DNA of 64,000 nucleotides from NCBI RefSeq assembly GCF_028368995.1, contig NZ_JAQNDL010000003.1, positions 2,728,001 through 2,792,000 on the forward strand, written 5' to 3'. The position numbers and the translations under genes are program-made. The notes under the pieces were generated by a model. That model was not told the DNA's origin, searched no databases, and was given only the letters and a program-made list of their open reading frames with translations. Source of the DNA: Nannocystis bainbridge. Lineage in GTDB: Bacteria; Myxococcota_A; Polyangia; Nannocystales; Nannocystaceae. How positions within the stretch are numbered: position 1 is the first letter of the stretch; every line of letters starts with the position of its first letter. Of this stretch, positions 53,124-61,993 are shown in pieces.

Positions 53124-54259
53124 CGCGGCGAGCGCTGGTGGCCCTCGCCGCCCTGCTCGCCTGCGGCCAGCCTCAAGGGACAGGTCCCAACAAACCTGCC
53201 CCGAGCGACATGTCCTCAAAGACAGCCCCGGAGCCGGCCCCCGCGCCGGAGCCGGAGCCCGAGCGCGCGGCCCCGCCGGTGCGCAAGGACGGCACGATCT
53301 ACGCCGAGACCCAGCAGATGGGCACCCGCGTCTCGATCAACGTCCACGTCGGCGAGCGCGCCCCGGCCGAGGCGGGCGCGGCGATCGAGGCCGCGTTCGC
53401 GGAGATCGAGCGTGTCGAGCAGATCATGAGCGAGTGGCGGCCGAGCAGCGAGCTGTCACAGCTCAACGACGGCGCCGGCGGCCCGCTGCGCCCGCTGAGC
53501 GTCGATCTCTTCGACATCCTGCAGCGCAGCAAAGAGATCGCCCAGGCCACCGGTGGCGCCTTCGATCCGACCTTCTACAGCGTCGGCCAGCTGTGGAAAT
53601 ACGACCCCGGCAGCCGCCCGCCGACGCGCGAGGCGATCCTCGAGAAGCTGCCGCTGGTCGACTGGCGCTCGATCGAGCTCGACCCCGCCACCCGCAGCGG
53701 TCGCCTCGCCAAGCCCGGCATGAAGATGGGCCTCGGCGCGATCGCCAAGGGCTACGCGGTCGACCGCGCCTCGACCATCCTGCGCGAGCGCGGCTTCCCC
53801 GATCACATCGTCGAGGGCGGCGGCGACACCTTCGTCTCCGGCACCAAGGCCGGCAAGACCTGGATGGTCGGCATCCAGCGCCCCGACGGCCCCGGCTCGA
53901 TCGCCGCCATCCCGGCCCGCGACCGCGCCGTCGTCACCTCGGGCGACTACCAGCGCTTCATCGAGTTCGAGGGCGTCCGTTACTCGCACATCCTCGACCC
54001 GCGCACCGGCTTCCCCGTGCCCGAGGATCGCAGCCTGCAGAGCATCACGATCCTCGCGCCCAACGCCACCGACGGCGACGCCTACGCCACCGCCGTCGCA
54101 GTCATGGGCGTCGACGCCGGCCTCGAGTTCATCACCTCGCACCCTGGCCTCGACGCCGCGCTCATCACTCGCACCGGCGAGCTCCGCGTCACGCCCGAGC
54201 TGGCGAAGATCCTCGTCTACCCGCAAGACAAGCCCGCTCCGCCGCCGCCGGCCCCGTGA
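53120..54259 (+). CDS. apbE: FAD:protein FMN transferase (ApbE-like) lipoprotein
   Basis: 379 residues from GTG 53120, overlapping the preceding stop by four bases. Signal peptide with lipobox AALLAC, then a Pro/Glu/Ala linker (about 20-55) partly encoded by repeat copies at 53177-53224. The ApbE domain is complete: ETQQMGTRVSINVHV, SEWRPSSELSQLN, GAIAKGYAVDRA, VEGGGDTFVSG, HILDPRTGFPVP and DAYATAVAVMG with metal-binding Asp. ApbE attaches FMN to threonines of NQR/RNF subunits and other exported flavoproteins. No such client gene is in the window. Confidence 0.92.
   Translation: MTRRALVALAALLACGQPQGTGPNKPAPSDMSSKTAPEPAPAPEPEPERAAPPVRKDGTIYAETQQMGTRVSINVHVGERAPAEAGAAIEAAFAEIERVEQIMSEWRPSSELSQLNDGAGGPLRPLSVDLFDILQRSKEIAQATGGAFDPTFYSVGQLWKYDPGSRPPTREAILEKLPLVDWRSIELDPATRSGRLAKPGMKMGLGAIAKGYAVDRASTILRERGFPDHIVEGGGDTFVSGTKAGKTWMVGIQRPDGPGSIAAIPARDRAVVTSGDYQRFIEFEGVRYSHILDPRTGFPVPEDRSLQSITILAPNATDGDAYATAVAVMGVDAGLEFITSHPGLDAALITRTGELRVTPELAKILVYPQDKPAPPPPAP
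53177..53224. repeat. Two repeat hairpins in the ApbE lipoprotein linker
   Basis: GGGAC-AG-GTCCC (53177-53188) and TGTC-CTCAAA-GACA (53211-53224). They encode QGTGPNKPAP and SDMSSKTAP directly after the lipid-anchor cysteine. Confidence 0.65.
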
Positions 54260-54520
54260 TCGCCCGCGCCGGTCATGCCGGCCCGGCGATCTCCCGCGAG
54301 CGCCCGCGACTCGTATCGCTGTCATCCTCCGGCTCCGCCCAAAGCCCCGAACTCGCGCGGGCCGGACCTGCCGCAGCGACAGCATTTTCGCGCCGGCGAG
54401 CCTGCGCCCGTGGCCGCCGCGGGCTCGCCCGTCGCACCCGCGCGAAACCGCACAGGCCATCGCACCTTCGATCGACGGCACCTCCGTCGGCGCCGGCAAA
54501 CTGGCCTAGACTCGTATCCA
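54260..54520. other. 261-bp intergenic region
   Basis: No gene or hairpin of note. The sequence just before GTG 54521 (CTAGACTCGTATCCA) may hold a promoter for the kinase operon. Confidence 0.4.
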
Positions 54521-56878
54521 GTGACCGAGCACGGCCGTCGCAGCGAGTCCGACGGGGTCGACGAACCCCCGGCCGGCGCGCGTCCGGGCGCAGCGGGCTC
54601 GGCCGCCACCGCACCTGTCTCTTCGGCCAGCCCCGTCCACGCCGGCACCGATCCTGTCCTTTCGGCCAGCTCCTCCGACATCACCGAACCTGTCCCGGCG
54701 GCCAGCTCGATCGACGCCACCGTCGGCACCATGCTCGAGCCGGAGCAGGACCCTGGCGGCGGCGAGCGCACGCGCGTGCGCCTCGTCAGCGGCCGCGTCG
54801 TGCCCGGCACTCGCTATCGCCTGGTCCGCTGGCTCGGCGAGGGCGGCATGGGCGTCGTCTACGAGGCCGAGCACGTCGACATCGAGCGCAAGGTGGCGCT
54901 CAAGGTCCTGCGCTACGACCTCAGCCGGCGCGCCGAGATGGCCGCCGTGTTCCGCGCCGAGGCCCGCGCCGCCAGCCGCACCGGCCACCCCAACATCGTC
55001 GAGATCTACGACTTCGGCGAGCTCCCCGACGGGCGGCTCTTCATCTGCATGGAGCTGCTCGACGGCAAGGACCTCGTGCCCGCCACCGAGTCCGAGGTGC
55101 GCCCGCCGGCCGAGGTCCTCGCCATCTTCCGTCAGCTCTGCAAGGCCCTGGGCGCCGCCCACAAGGCCGGCATCGTCCACCGCGACATCAAGCCCGAGAA
55201 CATCATCCTCGTGCGCAAGGCCGGGCGCGACGGCGTCGTCAAGGTCGTCGACTTCGGCATCAGCGCCGTGCTCGGTCAGGAGCGGCGCGGCAAGATCGCC
55301 GGCACCCCGCACTACATGGCACCCGAGCAGATCCGCGGCCTCGCGTTCGACGGTCGCCTCGACATGTACGCGGCCGGCTGCGTCGCCTTCGAGCTGCTCA
55401 CCGGCAGCCCGCCGTTCCCCAACGAGGCGCTCGAGGAGGTCCTGAACGCCCACGTGCACCAGCCGCCGCCCTCCTTCCGCCAGGCCCGGCCCGACCTCCA
55501 GCTGCCCGCCGCGCTCGAGCAGGTCGTCCTGCGCTGCCTGTCCAAACAGCCAGACGAGCGCTACGCCGACATGCACGAGCTCGAGGCCGCCCTGTGCGAG
55601 GCGCAGATCGCCTGCGGCATGCGGACCGCCTGGGACGACCTGCCGCTGCCCGAGTGCGCCCCCGAAAGGCTCGAGCGCCTGCGCGCCCGCATGCCGAGCC
55701 CGCAGGCCGTCCCGCGCCGGTGGCTGTGGCCCATCGTCGCGGGCGCCTCGCTCGTCGCCGCCGGCGTCGCCATCGCCGTCGCCCTGCGCACCCCCGACCC
55801 GCCCGCGGCCGAGCGCTCGCGCATCGACGCCCTCGCCGAGGAGGCCCTCGTCGCCGCCAGCCAGACCCTCTACGTCGCCCCGCCGCCGGACCAGCCCGAC
55901 GTCCCGACCGCCTACACCAAGGTCCTCGAGCTCGAGGCCATCGGCGGCCCCGCTGCCGGCCTCGCCGACGCTCGCGCCGGCGAGCTGCGCGGCCAGTTCG
56001 CCGCCGGCCTCGTCAACCTCGGCGACAAGTACTGGGAGGTCGCCGGCGCCCGCCCGTTCGCCGTCGAGTATTACATCTGGGCCCGCGCCTTCGACCCCGA
56101 TCATCGGCGGGCCATCGAGCGCAGCGGCATGACCCCCGGCGCCTTCACCCTGTTTCAGGAGAAGGCCCGCAGCGGCAGCTGGTCGCTCGGCGAATTGCAG
56201 GCCCTCGGACTCGTCAGCGCCCTCGCCGACGACGACGCCGAGCGCCGGCAGAAGCGCACCCTCGTCGCCCACCAGAGCGCCTCGCAGCTGTCGATCAGCC
56301 AGCACCTCGACCTCGACGCCGGCCTCCGCGGCGCCGGCATCGAGCTGCCGCAGAAGCCCGCCGCCAAGCGCTCCGAGCCCGAGCCGCCGCCCGTCGAGCC
56401 GCCGCCGCAGCCCGAGCCCGCACCTGTCCTCGAGGACAGCCCCGCCGAGATCGCCGACGCCCCACCCGTCGCCGACGTCGAGCGGCCGAAGAAGGCCACC
56501 CTCAAGTCGAACCGCGACCCAGCCAAGGCCAAGCGGCTGGCCGACGACGGGGTCATCGCCCTCAAGGCCGGCCGGCGCAACGACGCCGAGAGCCTGTTCC
56601 ACCAGGCCATCTTCTACGACAACCGCAACGCCCGCGCGCTGATGGGCCTGTCGGACATCTACTTCGACACCGGCGCCAAACAAAAGGCCGTGCAGTTCGC
56701 CGAGCTCGCCGTCGAGGCCGCGCCGCAGTCGAAGTCGTACCACCTCAAGCTCGGCGACGCCTACTTCGTCGTCCTGCGCTACCGCGACGCCCTGACCCAT
56801 TACGAAAAGGCGCGCGACCTCGGCGAGGACGGCGCTCAGGGCCGCATCGACAAGGTCAAGAAGCTGATCGCACCATGA
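54521..56878 (+). CDS. Membrane Ser/Thr protein kinase with extracytoplasmic TPR region
   Basis: 785 residues from GTG 54521. Residues 1-90 are disordered and include three repeat-encoded blocks (APVSSASP, DPVLSASS, EPVPAASS). The kinase (about 95-365) is complete: GEGGMGVVYEAE, Lys128 in VALKVL, HRDIKPEN at 220-227, DFG at 244-246, AGTPHYMAPEQ and DMYAAGCVAFELLTG. A single transmembrane helix follows at about 401-422. The outer part has helical repeats (LADARAGELRGQFAAGLVNLGDKYW) and a C-terminal TPR-like pair (about 690-785: RLADDGVIALKAGRRNDAESLFHQAI, ARALMGLSDIYFDTGAKQKAVQFAE). The stop overlaps the HSP90-like gene by four bases (ATGA). Probably a receptor kinase for an outer stimulus. 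Confidence 0.92.
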   Translation: MTEHGRRSESDGVDEPPAGARPGAAGSAATAPVSSASPVHAGTDPVLSASSSDITEPVPAASSIDATVGTMLEPEQDPGGGERTRVRLVSGRVVPGTRYRLVRWLGEGGMGVVYEAEHVDIERKVALKVLRYDLSRRAEMAAVFRAEARAASRTGHPNIVEIYDFGELPDGRLFICMELLDGKDLVPATESEVRPPAEVLAIFRQLCKALGAAHKAGIVHRDIKPENIILVRKAGRDGVVKVVDFGISAVLGQERRGKIAGTPHYMAPEQIRGLAFDGRLDMYAAGCVAFELLTGSPPFPNEALEEVLNAHVHQPPPSFRQARPDLQLPAALEQVVLRCLSKQPDERYADMHELEAALCEAQIACGMRTAWDDLPLPECAPERLERLRARMPSPQAVPRRWLWPIVAGASLVAAGVAIAVALRTPDPPAAERSRIDALAEEALVAASQTLYVAPPPDQPDVPTAYTKVLELEAIGGPAAGLADARAGELRGQFAAGLVNLGDKYWEVAGARPFAVEYYIWARAFDPDHRRAIERSGMTPGAFTLFQEKARSGSWSLGELQALGLVSALADDDAERRQKRTLVAHQSASQLSISQHLDLDAGLRGAGIELPQKPAAKRSEPEPPPVEPPPQPEPAPVLEDSPAEIADAPPVADVERPKKATLKSNRDPAKAKRLADDGVIALKAGRRNDAESLFHQAIFYDNRNARALMGLSDIYFDTGAKQKAVQFAELAVEAAPQSKSYHLKLGDAYFVVLRYRDALTHYEKARDLGEDGAQGRIDKVKKLIAP
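54614..54705 (+). repeat. Three direct copies of CCTGTC..CGGCCAG in the kinase leader
   Basis: CCTGTCTCTTCGGCCAG (54614-54630), CCTGTCCTTTCGGCCAG (54653-54669) and CCTGTCCCGGCGGCCAG (54689-54705), spaced 39 and 36 bases, all in one frame. They encode xPVSSASP, xPVLSASS and xPVPAASS. Confidence 0.7.
56424..56439. repeat. Perfect CTGTCC-TCGA-GGACAG hairpin in the kinase gene
   Basis: A 6-bp perfect stem encoding APVLEDSPA in the linker between the kinase's transmembrane part and the TPR region. Confidence 0.7.
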
Positions 56879-58704
56879 GCACCCCCGAGATCCTCGCCAC
56901 CCAGGTCGACCTCTTCGGCCTCATGACGGTGCTCGGCGAGCACCTCTATTCGACCCCTTTCGTCGCCCTGCGCGAGCTGGTCCAGAACGCCCACGACTCG
57001 TGCGTGCGCCGCCGCCTCGAGGACCCCGCGCCGTTCACCCCCGAGATCCGCGTCACCTGCGATCCGGCCGCCGGCACCCTCTCCGTCAGCGACACCGGGG
57101 CCGGCCTCACGCGCGACGAGATCGTCCGCTACCTCGCCACCATCGGCGCCGGCTACACCCGCAAGCTGCGCGAGCAGCACGGCAGCGACGACCTGATCGG
57201 CCTGTTCGGCCTCGGCTTCCTCTCGGCCTTCGTCATCGCCACCCGCGTCGCCGTCACCACCTCCTCCTATCAATCGCCGGACACCACCCTCCTCTATCAA
57301 TCGCGCAGCGGCGAGCGCTTCAGCATCGAGCAGGCCCCCGCGCGGCAGGTCGGCACCACCGTCACCCTGCACCTCAAGGACAACTTCCGCGAGCTCGGCG
57401 ACGAATCGGCCCTGCGCGCCCGCCTGCTGCACTACTGCGCCCTCCTGCCGCTGCCCGTCTTCGTCGGCGACGACGAAGTCGCCGTCAACGCCCAGCCCGC
57501 CCCGTGGCGCGCCGGCGATGCGCACCCGGCCCGCGCCCGCGCCCTCCGCCTCGAATTCGCCCGCCGCCTCGAGCGCCGCTTCGAGCCGCTGTGCACCCTC
57601 GACGTCGGCCCGCGCGAGGGCACCGACGTCCGCGGCCTGTTGTGGATCCACGACGCCGCCACCTACGGCACCTCCGACAACCGCAACCTCCACGTCTACG
57701 TCCGCGGCATGCTGCTCGACGACGACGCGCGCGAGCTGTTGCCCCCATGGGCCGGCTTCGTCAGCGGCGCGATCGAGTCGGCCAAGCTGACCCCGACCGC
57801 CTCGCGCGAGGACCTCCAGCGCGACCCCGCCTATCGGGCCGTCGCCGCCGCGATCGCCGAGGCCCTCGTCGACGGCCTCAAGCACATCGCCGAGCACGAG
57901 CCCGAGGCCTGGCGCCGCGTCCTCCTCCGCCACAACGAGGCCCTGCTCGGCGCCGCCCTGTGCGACGACCGCTTGTTCGAATTGCTCGCCGACGAGCTCA
58001 CCGTCCCCACCAGCGAGGGTGACCTGCCCGTCGCCCTCGTCCAGCGGCGCGGCCAGGGCAAGCTGTACGCCAGCCTCAGCCCGCGCGGCGGCTTCGAGGA
58101 GGTCCTGTTCCGTGCTCTCCGCGTCCCCGTCGTCGTCGGCACCCGCTACGGCGCCCTCCCGTTCGCGCGTCGCCACGCCGAGCGCCGCGGCGGCGCCGTC
58201 ATCGAGCTCGGCACCGCCGCCGGCAACCGCCGCGTGTTCCCCCCGGCCGACCTCTCCGCCGACCAGCAAGCTTTCCTTTCGAACATGCTCACAAGGCCAG
58301 GTCAACGCCTGATCGCCGCCCGCTTCGCCCCCGCCGAGCTCCCGCTCGTGCTCGTGCCCGACCGCGAAGCCGAGCTCAAGCGCCGCGTCGAGAGCGACGA
58401 GGCCGCCGGCCGGATCGCCAGCGGCGCGCTCGGCCTCATGCGCATGTTCACCGCCAAGATCGACGCCAGCGTCGACGCCGACCTCTACGTCAACCTCGAC
58501 AACCCCGCGATCGCTCGCCTGCTCGAGCAGCGCGCCGGCATCGACGCCGGTCACCCCGGCGTCAAGCTCCTGCGCGCCCTCGTCGCCTTCGTCGCCGGCG
58601 CCAGCGAAGCCGCCGCCAACGAGGCCGACGGCCTCCACACCGCCCTCGCCGAGTACGGCCGCGCCGTCTGCGAGCTCCTCGACACCCCCCGCCCCGCACG
58701 CTAA
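56875..58704 (+). CDS. Divergent HSP90-family ATPase (HtpG-like)
   Basis: 609 residues, close to HtpG length. GHKL ATP site: E34/N38/D41 in LRELVQNAHD, DTGAG at about 73-77, IGLFGLGFLSAF at about 108-119 and the GTTVTLHL strand. The HSP90 middle domain is recognisable: VRGLLWIHDAATYG, LHVYVRGMLLDDDARELLPPW, ending SRE-DLQRDP with the ATP-contacting arginine. The usual DSxDLPLNxSRE reads ESAKLTPTASRE, so it is a divergent member. Probably a chaperone for a specific client. It is translationally coupled to the upstream kinase and 15 bases before the next gene. Confidence 0.88.
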   Translation: MSTPEILATQVDLFGLMTVLGEHLYSTPFVALRELVQNAHDSCVRRRLEDPAPFTPEIRVTCDPAAGTLSVSDTGAGLTRDEIVRYLATIGAGYTRKLREQHGSDDLIGLFGLGFLSAFVIATRVAVTTSSYQSPDTTLLYQSRSGERFSIEQAPARQVGTTVTLHLKDNFRELGDESALRARLLHYCALLPLPVFVGDDEVAVNAQPAPWRAGDAHPARARALRLEFARRLERRFEPLCTLDVGPREGTDVRGLLWIHDAATYGTSDNRNLHVYVRGMLLDDDARELLPPWAGFVSGAIESAKLTPTASREDLQRDPAYRAVAAAIAEALVDGLKHIAEHEPEAWRRVLLRHNEALLGAALCDDRLFELLADELTVPTSEGDLPVALVQRRGQGKLYASLSPRGGFEEVLFRALRVPVVVGTRYGALPFARRHAERRGGAVIELGTAAGNRRVFPPADLSADQQAFLSNMLTRPGQRLIAARFAPAELPLVLVPDREAELKRRVESDEAAGRIASGALGLMRMFTAKIDASVDADLYVNLDNPAIARLLEQRAGIDAGHPGVKLLRALVAFVAGASEAAANEADGLHTALAEYGRAVCELLDTPRPAR

Positions 58705-58719
58705 CCTGCGCAGCGGACG

Positions 58720-59394
58720 ATGCAGCCGCATCCGCAACAATCGCCGCGCAGCAGCGACGCCTGGACCGCGGACGACGCCAAGCCGAAGCGGCAGCCCAAG
58801 CCGGCGCCCACCAAGAAAAAGTCGTCCGCCAAGCAGACCGCCGCGAAGAAGACGACCCGCGGCAAGAAGCCGGCCTCGAGCAAGAAGAAGAAGTCGGCCG
58901 CCAAGCGATCGAGCAAGCCGACCGCGACCCAATCCCGCGGCGCCAAACAGCCCCAGGCGCCCCTCCCCGGGCAACTCTCGAGCAAGCCGGCCACCGAGCC
59001 CCGTCGCCCCCGCGAGGCGACCCAAGTCGCCGCTCTCGAGCACAAGCTCGGCGAGCTCGAACGCCAACTCGCCGAGCTCGAGCCGCTGCGTCGGCACCTG
59101 GAGAACCTCGAGCACCAGCTCGCCGAGCTCTCGACCCGCGTCGCCGAAATGTCCGCGGCTCGTGCCGAGCCGTCGCTCGGCGGTGGCGAAGAGATCCAAG
59201 AAGAAGACCCGTATCTCCGCTGGCTGGGGCATCCCTCCATCGAGCAGTACATCGGCCAGCACGTCGCGCTCCACGCCACGCGCGGCGTCGTCGCTCATGC
59301 CGACTCGGTCGCCGCCGTCGTCGAGTCGGTGCGCGCCCAGGGCATCCCTCTCGACGACGTGTGCCTTGCGACCGTCCCGGCGCTACCTTTTTAG
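58720..59394 (+). CDS. Lysine-rich coiled-coil protein with DUF5678-like C-terminus
   Basis: 224 residues. Residues about 18-70 are a Lys/Ala/Ser-rich basic region (KKKSSAKQTAAKKTTRGKK) like bacterial histone-type tails, able to bind DNA or polyanions. About 100-150 form a coiled coil (LEHKLGELERQLAELEPLRR). The C-terminus, about 170-224, reads YIGQHVALHATRGVVAHADS then VESVRAQGIPLDDVCLATVP, the pattern of DUF5678, usually found next to or fused with retropepsin-like proteins. Lies between the HSP90-like and retropepsin-TPR genes, 10 bases before the latter. Confidence 0.7.
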   Translation: MQPHPQQSPRSSDAWTADDAKPKRQPKPAPTKKKSSAKQTAAKKTTRGKKPASSKKKKSAAKRSSKPTATQSRGAKQPQAPLPGQLSSKPATEPRRPREATQVAALEHKLGELERQLAELEPLRRHLENLEHQLAELSTRVAEMSAARAEPSLGGGEEIQEEDPYLRWLGHPSIEQYIGQHVALHATRGVVAHADSVAAVVESVRAQGIPLDDVCLATVPALPF

Positions 59395-59404
59395 TTCTGC
59401 GCTC

Positions 59405-61993
59405 ATGGATCCCCGCCACGGTACCGCCCACCGGTTCACGACCCGTTCCTACGGCGGCTTCGGCCGCATCGCGCAGCCGCTGATCCGGGTCCGCTTGCGC
59501 CGGGACGCCTCTCGCGGCTGGTCCAGCGCCATCGAGGCGCTCGTCGATACTGGCGCCACCATCACGCTCGTGAGCAGCGACTTCCTCGCTGCCGTCCCCG
59601 ATCTCGGGCCGGCCATTTTCGGCCCCGAGTTGGCGTGGCAGACCGCCGTTCACGAGCGCGAGAGCTGCCGCGCCATCTCACTCGACCTGCAGCTCGGCCA
59701 CGAGCGCGACCACCCGTCGCTCGTGCTCGAGCGGGCTCACGTGTACGTCACCTCGAGCCGGCTCGTCGCCCCGATCCTGCTCGGCCAGCGCGGTGTGCTC
59801 GAGCGGGTCGGTCTCGTCCGGCGGATCCCCTCCGCCACTGTCGACGACCATCACGACCGCGTCGACGCCCTCGCTCCCGAGGCGCTCGCCCTCGCCAAGG
59901 CCGCGGGTCTCCCGTGGGTCGAGGTCTTCGTGCGTCACTGGCACCTGCAGAGCCGCGTCCTGCACCGCTGCCAGGGCGACATGGCCCTCCGCGAGGCTGT
60001 CGCCCTCGTCGACTACGCCCACGGCGAGGCTGCCCGCGGCTGTCCTCAGGCCGTGTGCACCGTGCAGGACCTCGCCGCCTGTTACTCCCAGGTCGACGGC
60101 CCCGGGTGGGCACGCGAGCGGGCCGACGTCTCGCGCGAGACCCTCGGTCGCATCGACCCCACCTGGCCCTGCTTCACCTGCATCAGCTGTGAGCACGCTG
60201 CCGCCTTGCGCGAGCAGGGCGACCCCCAAGCCGCCCTCGATTTCCTCGAAGCCCAGCAGAAGCAGCTCGTCGCTGTCGGCCAGGGGCGCGAGCGGACCTC
60301 GCTCCTGCCCGAGCGGATCTCCGACCTCATCTTGCTCGGCCGCATCGAAGAAGCCCTCGCCGTCTGCCAGGACGCCATCGCCAACGGTCGGCGCGACGAG
60401 GGACAGCGGCGGGCCCGGCAGATCGACCTCACGCGGATCTACGCCCGCCTCGGCCGCCGCGACGACGCCATCCGCCACCTGCCTGCCCTCGAGGACATCC
60501 TCCCCACCCCCAGCCATTACGAGCCCTACACCGACGCCCTCGTGCACCTGGTGAAGCTCGACGCCTGGCCCAACGACCTCGCCCTCGGTCGGCTGCTCCA
60601 GCGGTTTGTCGCCCGTCTCCGGCTCAACGGCTCCAACCGCCTCCCGTTCGACATCGCCGCCGCCGCCGCCCTCCTCGCCATCGAGCGCGGCAGTCCGGCC
60701 GTCGCCGCCCTCCACCTCGCCGCCATGGAGCGGTTCGCCGCTCGCCTCAACCGCCCTGCCGGCGCCCCCGAGCGCGTCGCCGCCCTTCGCCTGTCTCTCG
60801 AGACAGCCCTCGCCCAGCCGCGCCCTGACGGCTCCGGCGACACCGACGACCCCGAGCAGCTCCTGCGCCGCTGCCTCGACGCCGGCCCCGCGCCTGACCT
60901 CGAGCGAGCCCGGCATCACGCCCTGCTCTTGCTCGACCTCGGCTTCGCGCTCGAGGCCGCCGACCTGCTCGAGCGCCACGTCGACGCTCACCCTGACGAC
61001 GACGACGCCGTCGACCTCCTCGAGGCCGCCTATCGCCACGCCGAGGACGACGACCGTCACCGCGCCCTCGGCGAGCGCCTGCTCGCCAGCGACGACCCTG
61101 CCAGGCAGCGCCGCGGCCGGTGGGTCGCCGCGCGCCGGCACACCCGCGCGCGCGACTGGGACGCCGCCAATCGCCTGCTCGAGCGCCTCGCCGCCGACCC
61201 GGCCGACGCCCTCGCCGCTCGCCTCGCCCACGCCCGCAACGCCTACCAGCAGCGCGACTGGCCCACCCTCTTGCGGCTCCTCGACGAGGCCCTGCAGCTC
61301 CAGCCCGACCTCTCGCCCGGCGCCCACGACTGGGACCGCATGGTCGCCGCCACCCTGCTCGGCGCCTGGGATCGCGTGCGTCACAGCGCTGCTCGCCTCG
61401 ACATGCCGATCGACGGCGAGGGTCCCATCGACCAGCGCTGGGAGCTGTGCCGGATCCGCGTCGAACACCCCAGCGGCAAGCGGCAGGACCTTTTCGCCGC
61501 CCGCACCGGCCCCGTGACCGCGCGGATCCTCCAGGTCTCCCGCATCGACCAGCCGCAGCGCCTCTACGACCGCATCGTCTTCGACGCCGCCCCGGTCGGC
61601 GAGCAGGAGGGCGACGACCGCCCCGTCTACGTCTACGCCGAGGTCGAACCGCTGCAGCGCGCCGACTACCGCGCCTTCGCCATCGACGGCGCTCACCCTG
61701 GCGAGCCCGTGCTCACCGAGCTGCGGCAGGTCGTACAGGCCCACCGCGGCAGCTTGCAGGTCCAGAGCGGCGACGCTTACCGCCTCACCTCGCCCGCTGG
61801 CGACGAGCGGCCCGGCCTCTACGCCTTCACCGCCTTTGGCCCCGACACCGACCTCCGGATCGTCTCCGACGAGCTCGCCGCGGTCGTCGGTGCCCTCGAC
61901 GACCCGCTCGTATGGCCCGAGCTCGCCGCCGCTGCCGGGGACGAGACCCGCGCCGGACAGCACCGCGAGCTCGCCCGCGCCTGGGCGCTCTGA
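59405..61993 (+). CDS. Retropepsin-like aspartyl protease with TPR region
   Basis: 862 residues from ATG 59405. Residues about 30-140 have the retropepsin pattern: EALVDTGATITLVSSDFL with catalytic DTGA at 48-51, and ILLGQRGVLERVGLV matching the ILG strand before the second loop; one DTGA site implies a homodimer. From about 220 the protein is alpha-helical TPR-like (CEHAAALREQGDPQAALDFLEAQQK, RISDLILLGRIEEALAVCQDAI, IYARLGRRDDAIRHLPAL). The last 150 residues form a beta-rich domain of unknown type. TPRs probably recruit substrates. It ends the run that begins with the kinase. A repeat copy (60791-60806) encodes LRLSLETA. Confidence 0.8.
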   Translation: MDPRHGTAHRFTTRSYGGFGRIAQPLIRVRLRRDASRGWSSAIEALVDTGATITLVSSDFLAAVPDLGPAIFGPELAWQTAVHERESCRAISLDLQLGHERDHPSLVLERAHVYVTSSRLVAPILLGQRGVLERVGLVRRIPSATVDDHHDRVDALAPEALALAKAAGLPWVEVFVRHWHLQSRVLHRCQGDMALREAVALVDYAHGEAARGCPQAVCTVQDLAACYSQVDGPGWARERADVSRETLGRIDPTWPCFTCISCEHAAALREQGDPQAALDFLEAQQKQLVAVGQGRERTSLLPERISDLILLGRIEEALAVCQDAIANGRRDEGQRRARQIDLTRIYARLGRRDDAIRHLPALEDILPTPSHYEPYTDALVHLVKLDAWPNDLALGRLLQRFVARLRLNGSNRLPFDIAAAAALLAIERGSPAVAALHLAAMERFAARLNRPAGAPERVAALRLSLETALAQPRPDGSGDTDDPEQLLRRCLDAGPAPDLERARHHALLLLDLGFALEAADLLERHVDAHPDDDDAVDLLEAAYRHAEDDDRHRALGERLLASDDPARQRRGRWVAARRHTRARDWDAANRLLERLAADPADALAARLAHARNAYQQRDWPTLLRLLDEALQLQPDLSPGAHDWDRMVAATLLGAWDRVRHSAARLDMPIDGEGPIDQRWELCRIRVEHPSGKRQDLFAARTGPVTARILQVSRIDQPQRLYDRIVFDAAPVGEQEGDDRPVYVYAEVEPLQRADYRAFAIDGAHPGEPVLTELRQVVQAHRGSLQVQSGDAYRLTSPAGDERPGLYAFTAFGPDTDLRIVSDELAAVVGALDDPLVWPELAAAAGDETRAGQHRELARAWAL
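60791..60806. repeat. Perfect CTGTCT-CTCG-AGACAG hairpin
   Basis: A 6-bp perfect stem inside the retropepsin-TPR gene, matching the copy at 38602-38617 except for one base. Confidence 0.65.

Noticed and set aside
52048..58704. A 2218-residue open frame on the plus strand across several genes
   Set aside because: Overlaps four strongly supported genes in another frame; composition is Arg/Pro/Ala repeats, the usual shadow of GC-rich coding DNA.
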